NCBI GenBank assembly: GCA_031213475.1
Contig: JARUPZ010000018.1
Location: 7,452,406 to 7,516,405 of the forward strand
DNA length: 64,000 bases
Source: Nereocystis luetkeana
Lineage: Eukaryota > Sar > Phaeophyceae > Laminariales > Laminariaceae
Direction: 5' to 3'
The notes beneath the pieces were generated by a model, which saw only the letters and a program-made list of their open reading frames with translations, was not told the origin of the DNA and made no database searches. Positions 1 to 9,605 of the stretch are shown here, piece after piece. The translations under genes were made by a program, and so were the position numbers. Numbering within the stretch: position 1 is the stretch's first letter; every line of letters begins with the position of its first letter.

Positions 1-165
1 TGCTGTTGCTGTTGCTGCTGCTGCTGCTGCTGCTGTTGTTGTTGATGTTGATGTTGTTGCTGCTGCTGTTGTTGCTGTTGCTGTTGTTGATGTCGCTGAT
101 GTCGTTGCTGCTGCTGCTGTTGCTGTTGCTGTTGTTGGTGTCGCTGCTGTCCTTGGGGTTGTTGT
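1..165. repeat. Compound trinucleotide repeat (TGC/TGT/TTG)
   Basis: Nearly uninterrupted TGC, TGT and TTG triplets fill the left edge of the window. Read forward they give poly-Leu and read in reverse poly-Gln, so either strand could be coding, but no flanking exon signal was found. The following stretch to 687 holds T- and C-rich tracts that run into the splice acceptor at 681-687 and shows no other gene. Confidence 0.85.
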
Positions 166-687
166 TGTTGTTGTCTTCTCCGGCGGTCGAGTTGGGGGCC
201 ACCGCCGACGCGCTATCGCGCGCATATGCACCCCCGGAGAATCGCCAAGAGGGGTAGGTAGCACTTTTTGGACAAAATATGTCACTGGGATTGTAAATGT
301 ATCAATCGCTTGGGGCTCTGATGCGAATATCAAACGGTGACTGTGTGTCCGATCGTCAGAGGGTGGTGGTACAAAGGTATTTTGTACGTACCCAATATTT
401 TGGTTGTAATTGTAGCACACTTTTTTCTCTTCTTTTTCAAGACTGGAAAGGAGTTGTTAAAAAGTGAGGAGGGATTTTTTTGTGCTTCCTATTCTTGTTC
501 TTCTTCTTGCTCTTCATTTTTCCTCCCGGCTCTTTTTTTCCGCTCGTTTCTGGTTCGTTTCCTCCTACTCGTAGATACCAGGTACCTCTGTTCTTTCTCT
601 TCATTTTGCCTCCGCCTCTTTTTTTTTGTCGATTTTTTTTCGTCCCCCCCCCCCCCCCCCCCCCCTTCCCCCCCTTTTTGTCTTCAG

Positions 688-3600
688 GCGAGGTCGGCCA
701 GCGTTTTGTCGATTATGCAGGCGACGAGGCTGGAAACCTCGCCTGCCGAACGAGCGTTTATGTCAGAGATGAAGGAGATGGAGAACTACGCGGACCGACA
801 GCAGGTGGGGGTGCTGCACTGCACTGGAGGGGGGTCGAGATGAAGCAGTGGGGGAGCGGGGGGGAGTACTCGTTTGTTTGCTTGCCCTGGCCATTTAACC
901 GTTGATCACACGCATCCCCTTCGGGACGGAGAGGGGGGGGGGGCGTACTTATTCGTTGTTTGCCTTCGTCAGTTGGCCATTGACCACGCTTTCCTTTGGA
1001 GACGGGAGCACCGTTCCTGCCTCCTATTACGGGGGACCATAGTTAATAGGACCAAATAGTGTTAGTAAAAATGGTCAAATATATAGGTTTTTATGTACAC
1101 CACAGGTCCTATTAACTATGGTCCCCCGTAATAATAGAGACACACCTCCAACAGCAGTGGAGCAACTCGAAACGTTTTTTTTTTTCTCATGTATGTCGCA
1201 GGGGACCAACTAAGACAGGGGGAACATACGGTACTAATCATAGCCAAATATTGTGCGTAACTTAGCCCTTTCAGACCCGCAGTCCCGTTTTGGGGACAAT
1301 CCAGTCAAATTCTAAGTAGTTTGTGCCCAAAACGGGGCTGCGGTACTAAAAAGGTTGGGGCGGTACATGGATTTGGGTACGTCGTGGGGGGTTCTGATTA
1401 TTATGATCATTTTTATTTTTGTTTTTGTCTCTTCCAAAGTTATTGTCGTGGCCCTTCTTTTGCCCCTATCGCTCCTATTATTATTACGGGGGACCATATT
1501 AAGTACCTGGTAGGACCTACGGTACACACAAACACCTACATATTTTTATTTTTTTACTATTACGGGGGGCCATAGTTAACAGGACCAAATATTGTTAGTA
1601 AAAATGGTTAAACATATACCTGGTAGGTTTTTATGTGTACCATAGGTCCTGTTAACTATGGTCCCCCGTAATAACAATTTTTGGTCCTATTCGCCATGGT
1701 CCCCCGTAATAATAGTCGTCACTCTGATCCGGGGGTCACATACAAGGCGGGCTCTCCTGCCCCCTCCCCGTTACGGTTCTTGCCTTTTACGGTTGCATTC
1801 TGATCGCCGAGAGAAGACTTCAGCCTTTCCCCCTCCCCCCTCTTCGACTCGCGTCTACCCACGCTGCAGTGCGTACGCGCTCTCAGTGTCAGCGTTTTTT
1901 TTTTTTTGTTTGCAAGAATAAATTGTTTATCACCTAAACGGTGGGATCTGGGCGCACGGAATCAACTCTTATCAATAGCAGTATTAGAGGGTATAAAGAC
2001 CGCTATTACGCGGGACCATAGTAAATAGGACCAGGTATTGTTGGTAAAATTAGGTAAAACATATTGGTTTTTGTGTGTACCATAGGTCCTATTTACTATG
2101 AGCCCCCCGTAATAGGGTGACCAACGGGGCGACCGGCCAATAATCCCGCAATCCATCCGCTGCAGGTGGTACTGCTGTAGTTCGTGTAGCCAGCGTCTCG
2201 AGCAAGCCCCGTGCCAACGGAGGCCCTCCGTGCGGAACGTCCCGGTCTGCCCGAAGGTGTAGCTCGCCTGTCACTCCTCCTGCCTGACGGGCTGCTTGCT
2301 GCTTTGCGGTACTTTTGTTTCGGTTTTATGCGTGTGTGGAAATGGTCCCTCGGTATATGGTGCCGGTATTTATGCGCCAGCCAGCCCACAATACCGGCAT
2401 TATTATACCGGCATTATTATAGCGGCAATATTATAGCGGCACTATTATAACAGCAACCGGCACTATGCCTGCCGCACACTGTCACACTGGGTCAGTCCCA
2501 TCTCTGTGCCAAGCGATTCCACAGGAACTACAGCGGGCAAATGGCACTGTTACTACAGGGAGGCCACTACTGTATGTTGCTGGCGGTGATGGTGGGGTGG
2601 TGGTGGCAGTGGTGATGGTCGGGCGGGAGGGGGGGGGGGGGGGGGTGGGGGGGGGGGGGGGGGGGGGGTCGGTGTCGACGCGGGCGCTTGTTTGTGTCAA
2701 TTGAACCCGATGTCATCATGTGTTTTCGTCTAGGGAAGTTGGGCCTCATAAAACGCCGCCCGAGTTCGCTGAGAGGGCGGACAGCTCGATCCCACGCTTT
2801 TTTCGCGTGGACGTGGCTTTATAGTGTCTCCGTAGACACCCTCCGTAACCCCCCGCTCCTCTGTGCAGTAAGTACAGCGAGGGTGTGTCGGGTATAGGGT
2901 ACGTACCGAAGTATATCGGGGGTATTTTCTCGGTAAATACCCTGACGTGCTCGCTGAATACCCTACCGTGCTCGGTAAATACCCTACCGTGCTCGGTAAA
3001 TACCCTGCCGTGCTCGCTGAATACCCTACCGTGCTCGGTAAATACCCTACCGTGCTCGGTAAATACCCTGCCGTGCTCGGTAAATACCCTACCGAAGTAT
3101 TCGGTATGGTTCGGTACGGCCTCAGTACCCTGCCGAACAGTCGGGTACGGTTCGGTACGAACTCGATAAATACCAGCGTCCCGACACTTTTTGTAACTTC
3201 GGTACGCCCACCAAAAATACCCCGGGGTTCGTACTGGTATATATACCCTACATATACCGAGCACACCCTTACAAGAATAACGCCTCGGGCATGTCATGAT
3301 CTACAGCAGTACCAGGTAGTTAACTTACTGTACGTAGTTCCTCACCTGCCCCTGTGAGGGGTTGTGCAGGATCTGCCTTACAGGGCAGATCCAACCCAGG
3401 AAGCTCGTGCTGGTAGGAGATCGTGCAGTGTATAAGGGTCCCACCCATCGAGGTGGGCTACTGTTGTAGATCATACCAAGATGGGGAACAGGTCTATGCA
3501 TCTGCCTTGAGAGATCTGCGTAGATCATCATCTGGGAATGATCTGTCTGGGGTCTGTCTGTCCGCGATGTGCATGCACCCTTGCAATAACGCCTCCGCAG

Positions 3601-4558
3601 CTATTCGCCCTATATACCCGGAGAAAGAAGCCCGTCGGCAGCCCCAATACTCAGCCTCACCCTGAAAGCAGGCCTTGTGCCCCGGCCGGCGCTGAAAGCG
3701 TGATGGCCACGACGCAGACCTCCTTTCTCCTGTCGCAGTAGGAAACTGCGTGTCTTACGGTTTTGCACCTTCATATTATTTATTTTTTTCGAAGTAGAAT
3801 TGTCACAAACACGTACAGCTTTTGTGAGTTCGACCGATTGAGCAGTCGGTCCCCAGAAGCTCTCGTCAGCCGCGATTCACTCGGGCCACGCGCGTGTTTT
3901 CTGACATCTCTTGGGGTTATTTTCCCGCGTTTCTATTACGGGGGACCATAGTAAATAGGACCAACTGGTGTTAGTAAAAACATGTAAATATATTCGGTTT
4001 TTGTGTGTACCGTAGGTCCTATTTACTATGGCCCCCCGCAATAGTCTGCTGATCGATCGTGCCGCTGTGTGTAGCTAGCCGCTGCTGACGATTTCCTCGT
4101 TTTCCATGCCCCCCCCCCCCCCCCCCCCACCAAAGCAATGTCTGTCTGGTTCGTGAAACCCGACGCGCTCCTTCCCTGCATTGTAGGAATGCGAGGGGTC
4201 TATGGTCATACGACTACGGCCGTGCATGATATCGGGTACCCCCCCCCCCCCCCCCCCCCCCCCTCCCCTCCCCTGACCGCCCAGGTGATGATAGAGCCGG
4301 CGACGAAGCAGGTGGAAGAGCTCAGGATGGCGGAGAAGCAGGCGGAAGACTTTTTGGTAGCGGAGGCGCAAGGCCTGGGAGGCATCGGGGGGAGGGGGGG
4401 GGGCGGGGGCGGGATTGTCGGAGGTGGAGACGAGGGACCTGTGGATCATGCTGCAGGCGGATAGGGAGAGGATCCTGAGTCTTTGCCGAAGGCTGGAGGC
4501 TGCGCGCTCGCGCCTGCGGGAGTTGGGTGTGCGAGAGGGGGAGGACGAGGAGGACTAG
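688..4558 (+). CDS. Coiled-coil protein, 3' exons (frame break in a G run)
   Basis: Two exons, 688-804 and 4285-4558, joined phase 0 to phase 0. The first follows a C-run and a TCTTCAG acceptor and ends CAG/GTGGGG. It encodes 39 residues with acidic and basic helix-forming content (SEMKEMENYADRQQ). The second opens after CGCCCAG and reads on as helix (ATKQVEELRMAEKQAEDFL) until a G-rich stretch at 4387-4413. From 4415 coding quality continues in the next frame: VETRDLWIMLQADRERILSL and RRLEAARSRLRELGV, then an acidic tail and TAG at 4556-4558. Reading straight through in the first frame gives low-complexity Gly and a stop at 4462. A one-base length change in the G tract, real or from sequencing, is the simplest cause. 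The ~3.5-kb intron carries family A, B, D and H repeats. The 5' exons were not found and may lie left of the window. I do not recognise the family; it looks like a soluble coiled coil. Confidence 0.55.
861..1024 (+). repeat. Family H G-tailed repeat, two tandem units
   Basis: Two related units (about 861-930 and 940-1024), each beginning with a G run and then GTACTC or GTACTT. Each continues through a TTGACCA-like motif to GGGACGGAG or GGAGACGGGAGC. An inverted copy lies at 32888-33003. Like family D, the unit always begins with a G run plus GTAC. Confidence 0.6.
1025..1134. mobile_element. Family A MITE (TA target)
   Basis: About 110 bp, nearly a perfect palindrome. Its ends are TTACGGGGGACCATAGTTAA and the reverse complement, with an AT-rich centre (GTTAGTAAAAATGGT...GGTTTTTATGT). 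It has no coding capacity. Confidence 0.85.
1262..1357. mobile_element. Family B MITE (piggyBac-like)
   Basis: Inverted repeats CCCTTTCAGACCCGCAGTCC and CTGCGGTACTAAAAAGG enclose a short centre. Compared with other copies this one is diverged at its TTAA flanks. Confidence 0.7.
1490..1714. mobile_element. Family A MITE interrupted by a second family A MITE
   Basis: The outer copy occupies 1490-1557 and 1675-1714; a complete inner copy occupies 1558-1674. The join reads TTTTTACTA, then TTACGG...CCGTAA, then TAACAAT. Uninterrupted copies have TTTTTACTAACAAT, so the inner element duplicated a TA. Both copies also contain TACCTGGTA (1504-1512 and 1617-1625) where other copies have a plain TA. 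Confidence 0.9.
1715..1905 (-). mobile_element. SINE body fragment (tRNA-derived family)
   Basis: Read on the minus strand this matches the copies at 26292-26609, 38574-39054 and 60865-61109. Shared blocks are the GCGAGTCG...GAGGG segment, GGCTGAAGTCTTC, a G-rich stretch, and GTATGTGACCCCCGGATC. The tRNA-like head is missing. A family A MITE sits at its distal end at the same point as in the 26-kb copy. Confidence 0.6.
2005..2116. mobile_element. Family A MITE
   Basis: Palindromic ends TTACGCGGGACCATAGTAAA / TTTACTATGAGCCCCCCGTA around the usual AT-rich centre, flanked by TA on both sides. Confidence 0.85.
2928..3098. repeat. 21-bp minisatellite
   Basis: About eight head-to-tail 21-bp units built on AAATACCC(T)ACCGTGCTCGG. 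Each unit contains the near-palindrome ACCGTGCTCGGT. Reading frames stay open (a seven-residue repeat around KYPTVLG), which only reflects the period being a multiple of three. Further single-unit relics (GTACCGAAGTAT, GGTACGG) flank it to about 3180. Confidence 0.85.
3934..4044. mobile_element. Family A MITE
   Basis: Ends TTACGGGGGACCATAGTAAA / TTTACTATGGCCCCCCGCAA with TA on both sides. It lies in the intron of the coiled-coil gene. Confidence 0.85.
4133..4262 (-). repeat. Family D G-tailed repeat, partial
   Basis: Reverse orientation: GGTTCGTGAAACCCGACG, then TCTATGGTCATACGACTACG, then CATGATATCGGGTAC, then a C run. It matches the conserved end of the family D copies at 53.4, 56.2 and 62.7 kb. 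Confidence 0.75.
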
Positions 4559-5460
4559 TGAAGGGACAGCTAATCGTTTTTTTTTTCGTGCTGGAATGGT
4601 GGTGACTGTGAGCCGCGGTCGGAGGGAGGGAGCTCTCGGACGTTTTCCGTGCTGACAGGCAGGCAGGCAGGCAGACGTGTTGGTTGTCGTTTCTTTGGGG
4701 GGGAGGGGGGGGACGACGGGGGTGTTCTCATGTCATGGATGGCGGGGGGGGGGGGGGGGGGGAGCGGGGTCGTTTGTCACTACTGCTGTGCTTTTTTTCG
4801 CAGGGAGGGATCTTGTTTTTGCTTCGTCGCGTGCAACCAAAATGTTTTTTTTTTTTACATTCAGTTTGGTTGCTCTCTGTGCGCTACCTAACTCCGCTGC
4901 TTACATCATTTGCTGTAGTACTCTCATGGACCCATTTTTTCGCAGAGCTGTTGTGTAGTGCGATCCGGCGTGGCGTGTGTTTCGTTTGGTCGAGTTCCTG
5001 TAGCTGCCGTCGCGCGACACAGGCAAATACTTTTTTCGTAGGCGGCGTCGGCGCCGCGGAGGGCGGCGGCCTGGGAAGAAGCGCGGGCGTATTATACGTA
5101 ACCCTGCGCTTGCGCTTGCGGTTGCGGTTGCGGTGGGTGAGTGCTGATGCACCTCTACTTTTTCGGCGCTTGAGCGTTATCGTATTGTTGACGCAGGGGA
5201 GCACACGCGGGGCAGTCGTGGCTTGTCGGCCGAATCTACTGCTTGTGTGGATCGGTGGAAAATTGTATTGTTGCAAGAGGGTCCACGGGGAAAAAAAATA
5301 AATAAATAAAAAAAAATGGATACCCCGCTTTTTGTTTTTTGGGTCCCAGACAAGGGGGGGGGGGGGGGGGGGGGGGGGGGCGGGGTTATGCTAAAATCCA
5401 AGTGAAAAAACTGTGTTACTTTTTTTTTTTTTTTCAATTTTGACAAAAATCCCAACCCCC

Positions 5461-5572
5461 TATTTACGGGGGACCATAGTTAATGGAACCTATGGTATAC
5501 ATAAAAACCTATATATTTCGCTATTTTTACTAACAATATTTGGTGCTATTAACTAGGGTCCCCCTGTTAATA
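5461..5572. mobile_element. Family A MITE (degraded right end)
   Basis: Left end TTTACGGGGGACCATAGTTA is intact. The right end reads AACTAGGGTCCCCCTGTTAA, with several mismatches to the left. Confidence 0.8.
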
Positions 5573-5701
5573 GTTTGTTTTCAATTCCGACGAGATGGCT
5601 CCATTATCTGTTTTTTTTTAGTGTGCACCCCTGTTTTTTTTTCGCATGGTTTTGTTTGTTTCGCGGCGGGGGACCAAGCGTGCATATTTTCCCAATCATT
5701 T

Positions 5702-5752
5702 TCTTCGTCCCGCTTCTCGTGATGCCTCTCGTGATGCCTCTCGTGATGCCTC
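5702..5752. repeat. 12-bp tandem repeat
   Basis: Four consecutive units of about CTCGTGATGCCT, the last diverging to CTCGGGGTCC. Confidence 0.8.
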
Positions 5753-5939
5753 TCGGGGTCCTGGATCTGTCTGGTTTTCGTCCCCGCCGTCACGTTGAAG
5801 CGACAGCCAGCCAGCAAGCAGCCCTAATGCCCGGTTTGACAACTCGAAGATAGTTTTTTTTTTTTTTTTTTGCTCTTTCACGTTTATTTTTTTTCGCCCA
5901 TCCGTCTCTTCTCTCCCCCTCCTATGTTAATGGTCGTCG

Positions 5940-6085
5940 TAGCTCAGATCGTGGGACACATATATAGCAAGCTCTCCTCCCCCCCCCCCCCCCCCCCCCC
6001 CCCTCCCCCCTCTCTCGCTTCAGTTCTTCCCTTGCAATTTCATCGCGGTAAGACTTCGGCACTTTCTTTCCCTGTCCATCGAACG
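5940..6085 (-). mobile_element. SINE body fragment
   Basis: In reverse it carries GACTTC, GCGAGAGAGG, a G run and GAGAGCTTGCTATATATGTG in the same order as the other SINE bodies. A 25-nt C run has expanded inside it. There is no tRNA-like head. Confidence 0.45.
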
Positions 6086-6976
6086 TGTCAACCATCGGAA
6101 GAGTATCCATGTGTTTTTTTTTCTTTTTCTTTTTTTCTTTTTGACATCGGTACTCGTGCGTATTATATGTCGAGAACTCGATTCTAGTTCGATTATGTTC
6201 TGCCAACAGACACACACGACATTCCGACGAGAGCACATATAGCTTTTACCGAACCATTCCTTCGAACTCAAAAAGTGGTAGCAATGTGTGCTACGTGCTG
6301 GTTCCGAGTTCCGAGTGCCGTTTCGCAATGCCTGGTTCTGAGTGCCGTTTCGTATAGCCCTGTTATTATACTATTAATATTCGACTTTTTCCCTTCCAGA
6401 GGAAGGGGGAGGTAACCCCACGTGGCGCCCGGAAGGACAAAAGAGAGAGCAGCACCCCCCCCCCCCCTCCCCTGTGGGGGAGGACAGGGATGTATACTAA
6501 GAATAGTCGATAGCACATCATCGTCGGCTAAATAAGGAATGCTCGAATTTTCTCTAATAGATCGAAAGGAAACGTCATGATTGAGTGAGTCCTCTGTGAA
6601 AATCGAACACTTTTTTTCGTCCTATCGGAAAAAAAATAAAAATAAAAAACGAACACGTCCGCTGGCTGTAATTGTTTCGAAGATTTCCCTAAAAAAAAAC
6701 TTGACTCACACATATACTGGGTGTATTGTCGCAACTGATCTCGCCTAGATCTAGCTGCCCTAGATGTTACATAGTGTGTTGTCAGGCTTTGGTCTGGAAA
6801 CAGCACCACCGTAACATGTGCCCCAAAAAACAGATGACCCTTGTACAGCTTTCTCCCGGCGCAACAACACCATTACTTTTATTCGGGCACGTCTGTCTGA
6901 AGCAGTTCGCCTGGATGGGCAGGTTTACGCCAGCTGATCACAGCGGCAAGCAGCAAGCAGCAGCTGGATAAAAAAA

Positions 6977-7101
6977 CATGCACCAAGCCATATTAAACAG
7001 GGGTGTTCGAAACTCGTTCCACACTATTAATACCAAAAAACATGCACCAAGCCATATTAAAAAAGGGGTGTTCGAAACTCGTTCCACACTTTTAATACCA
7101 G
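6977..7101. repeat. 62-bp direct tandem duplication
   Basis: Two nearly identical units, about 6977-7038 and 7039-7101, each containing CATGCACCAAGCCATATTAA, GGGGTGTTCGAAACTCG and TTCCACAC...TTAATACC. Only a few bases differ, so the duplication is recent. Confidence 0.85.
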
Positions 7102-7164
7102 GTTCATTAACCGCAACTACTAATAACTACAGGCAGGACGTACGTGGTCTATACTCGCGATAGT

Positions 7165-7300
7165 TTTCCTGACCACAGAGCTTGCACGGACAGCAGTATC
7201 GTGAGTGCCGCCAGGACTAAAGGTGTGCTGGATTTCGACGGGCAGAAAGGAGAAAGGACCACGGTTTCATGTGAAAAGAACACGCACGCACGCGCACACA
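7165..7300 (+). repeat. Family F dispersed repeat, diverged copy
   Basis: Shares CTGACCACAGAGCTTG, GTGTGCTGGATTTCGACGGG and CAGAAAGGA with the copies at 36205-36352 and 60334-60462. It runs into a CA-rich microsatellite as they do. Confidence 0.5.
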
Positions 7301-7738
7301 CACAAACACGCACACGACAGACACACATTGAGAAAGATTGGCGAATGCGAGGAAATCGGTCGTGCGCTCCTCGGAAGGAGTTCCCAGATCAAAAGTGCAG
7401 TTCCATCGAGGGTATATATATTATGCACTTCGAAGTATATATACCAGATATGAAGTTGGAGACGGGGGGAGCGAAGTTTTGCTTTTTGAAAGCTTCAAAA
7501 TTTTCAAAAAATTTGAATTTTTGGATGGAAAGGTACTCGTTCCGCTGGGATGGCAGGTGAGTAGGTTTAGCAGTCTGGGAGAAGGGATCTTTAGGGATGT
7601 TTTTTACTTGAAAAAATTGTAGCGTGGTCTGCACTTCGGAATCGTCGTCCGCATCTGAGAAACTTCCTGGTTCGATGCAAACTCGGCGTAGCCGCGTTTA
7701 TGGCGAGTTTTGGCCCGTTTCGGCTGCGGTTTGGGTTC

Positions 7739-7766
7739 AGGGTTAGGGTTAGGGTTAGGGTTAGAG
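7739..7766. repeat. Interstitial telomere-like repeat (TTAGGG)n
   Basis: Four to five consecutive GGGTTA units, preceded by GGTTTGGGTTCA and followed by degenerate GAGTCAGGAGTTGGGTTGGG. The array is short and internal, with ordinary sequence on both sides. Confidence 0.8.
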
Positions 7767-8091
7767 TCAGGAGTTGGGTTGGGTCTTCCCCCGTACCTTG
7801 ATTCCAACAGGAACCAAAACACCCGAACAGCCTACCAACCTAAAGATCCCTTATCCCAGTTTGTTAAAGGTCCTCTGGCAGGTGGACTCTCATTCCGCAC
7901 ATCCGAGACGCGCGCGAGAGATTTTTCATGCGCTTCCCGGATCGAGAGTTTTTCGGAATTAATTTCTGATACATATGTAGCTTCGATTTATTATTTTTTC
8001 GGTTCTCGTGTGAAATCAATCGTGGAAAACTATACTGCAGCTATCAATAGCTGTTGTCACGTAACCCTTATTTCTGTATTTTTTTGGTGTT

Positions 8092-8272
8092 GGCTGCAGT
8101 CCCGCTTTGGGGACACAGACCACTCACATTTGAACTATTTAATACTATCTATGTTACGGGGATGGGACCTACGGTGCACACAAAAAACTCTATACTTCCC
8201 TATTTTTACCCAACAATTTTTGGCTCTATTTACTAAGGTCCACCGTACGTAATACTTTGTCCCCAATACGGG
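8092..8272. mobile_element. Family B MITE split by a family A MITE
   Basis: Family B halves lie at about 8092-8153 (CTGCAGTCCCGCTTTGGGGA) and 8255-8272 (TTTGTCCCCAATACGGGA). A family A copy at 8154-8254 separates them. Family A therefore moved after this family B copy had settled. Confidence 0.75.
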
Positions 8273-9082
8273 AATGACTCAGCTAGCTGCTGCAGTACTC
8301 TTATAAAAGGAGGATTCATATTAAAATGACGGAAATACGTGATTACTAAAAGTCGTCAATAAATCATATTTATTTTCTTATAAATCCGCCGTCAAGAAGC
8401 GGATTAGTTTCTTTATTTCTGGTGTGGGTACCTCTTCTGGCTTGAACGAAGGGCAGGTGAGCTTGGCTTCGTCCCGAGAGAGCACGACCGGTTTCCTCCC
8501 TAATCCCCAGCTGAAAAAACGAATACGAACGAGAGAAAACGAAAAACGAAAGATACCAAATGATAGAACGGAAAATTGAAAAAATGGATCTCACACTCAG
8601 ACACATCTGATTGATGTATGTGTGTCCTTTAATAAAACTTGAAATTTTATACACCGAAATCTTATGTCTTACATGCACTCCTCACTCAGTTCAAAGATGT
8701 CAGGAGGTAGCACCTGTCACCCCGTCGACAGACAGCAGCCTTGCCTTATCATGACTTGGCTGACACCAAACTACTACCAGGTAGGTTTTAGTGTGGAACA
8801 CTCGGCCCTACGCCCTCGACAGCGCACATTTTGCCTGCTTGACATGTGTCCTGACATCGTTGCCGGTACAAGTATAGATATTGAAATCGTTTGGCCGCCG
8901 GGGCAGAAACTTACGTATACCTGATACACGCGATCATTACAGCTATCAACACACACAGACACGGAACGTTTATTGTTTTCCCCGAGCGGATGGGTTGGGC
9001 AAACCTATTGGGTACGCTCCCCTCGGTTGCGGGAGCCAGTCAGGTAGAAAAAAATAATCGTTTAGCACAAACTAACAAAAAA

Positions 9083-9290
9083 GCCCGCCTCACAAGCGGT
9101 TCTTAGCAGGAAGCAATTATCACCCTTCGCGCGACTCGTCGAACACCTCATAGTGATTCGCGCTTCTGGTGCTAGCGATGTCTGCCTCGGGTCGGTGAAG
9201 ACCCGATGTGCTACGTCCCGGTATTGTAGTAATGCGAGGGTCTATGGTCATACAACTACGGCCATGCATGATAATGAGTACCCCCCCTTC
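9083..9290 (-). repeat. Family D G-tailed repeat
   Basis: Nearly full length in reverse: CACAAGCGGTTCTTAGCAGG, CACCCTTCGCGCGACTCG, CGGTGAAGACCCGATGTGC, TATGGTCATACAACTACGG, GATAATGAGTACCCCCCC. A second, diverged copy follows directly. Confidence 0.8.
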
Positions 9291-9429
9291 CCTACTGTAC
9301 GTACGTAGCATGTCCGGGTCTAACCCGGCCTACATTGAGTGGCGTGTCAAAGTGTGCGCCTTGATGGTTGATGTGTGCGTGCAGTACATTTGATTCCCTG
9401 CCATAACTACAGCAAGTCCCAGACCCTGC

Positions 9430-9605
9430 TCGTTGCGATGTGACCCGGTCGGGGATCGGAAGAAACGCAATGCCTTCCTGGTCGATGAAACCCCGACGTG
9501 TTCCGTCTCGACATTGTAGGAGTGCGAGGGTCTATGGTCATCCGACTACGGTCATGCGTGATATGGGGTGCCCCTTCCCCCCCCGCCCCCCGCCCCCCCC
9601 CCCTC
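9430..9605 (-). repeat. Family D G-tailed repeat, diverged
   Basis: Contains AATGCCTTCCTGGTCGATGA, CCCCGACGTGTTCCGTC, GTCTATGGTCATCCGACTAC and GATATGGGGTGCCCC, followed by a C-rich tail. Same orientation as the copy just before it. Confidence 0.75.

Noticed and set aside
2480-2700. Proline-rich or glycine-rich proteins in frames across the G run near 2630-2670
   Set aside because: The composition comes from the homopolymer; there are no splice signals or conserved segments.
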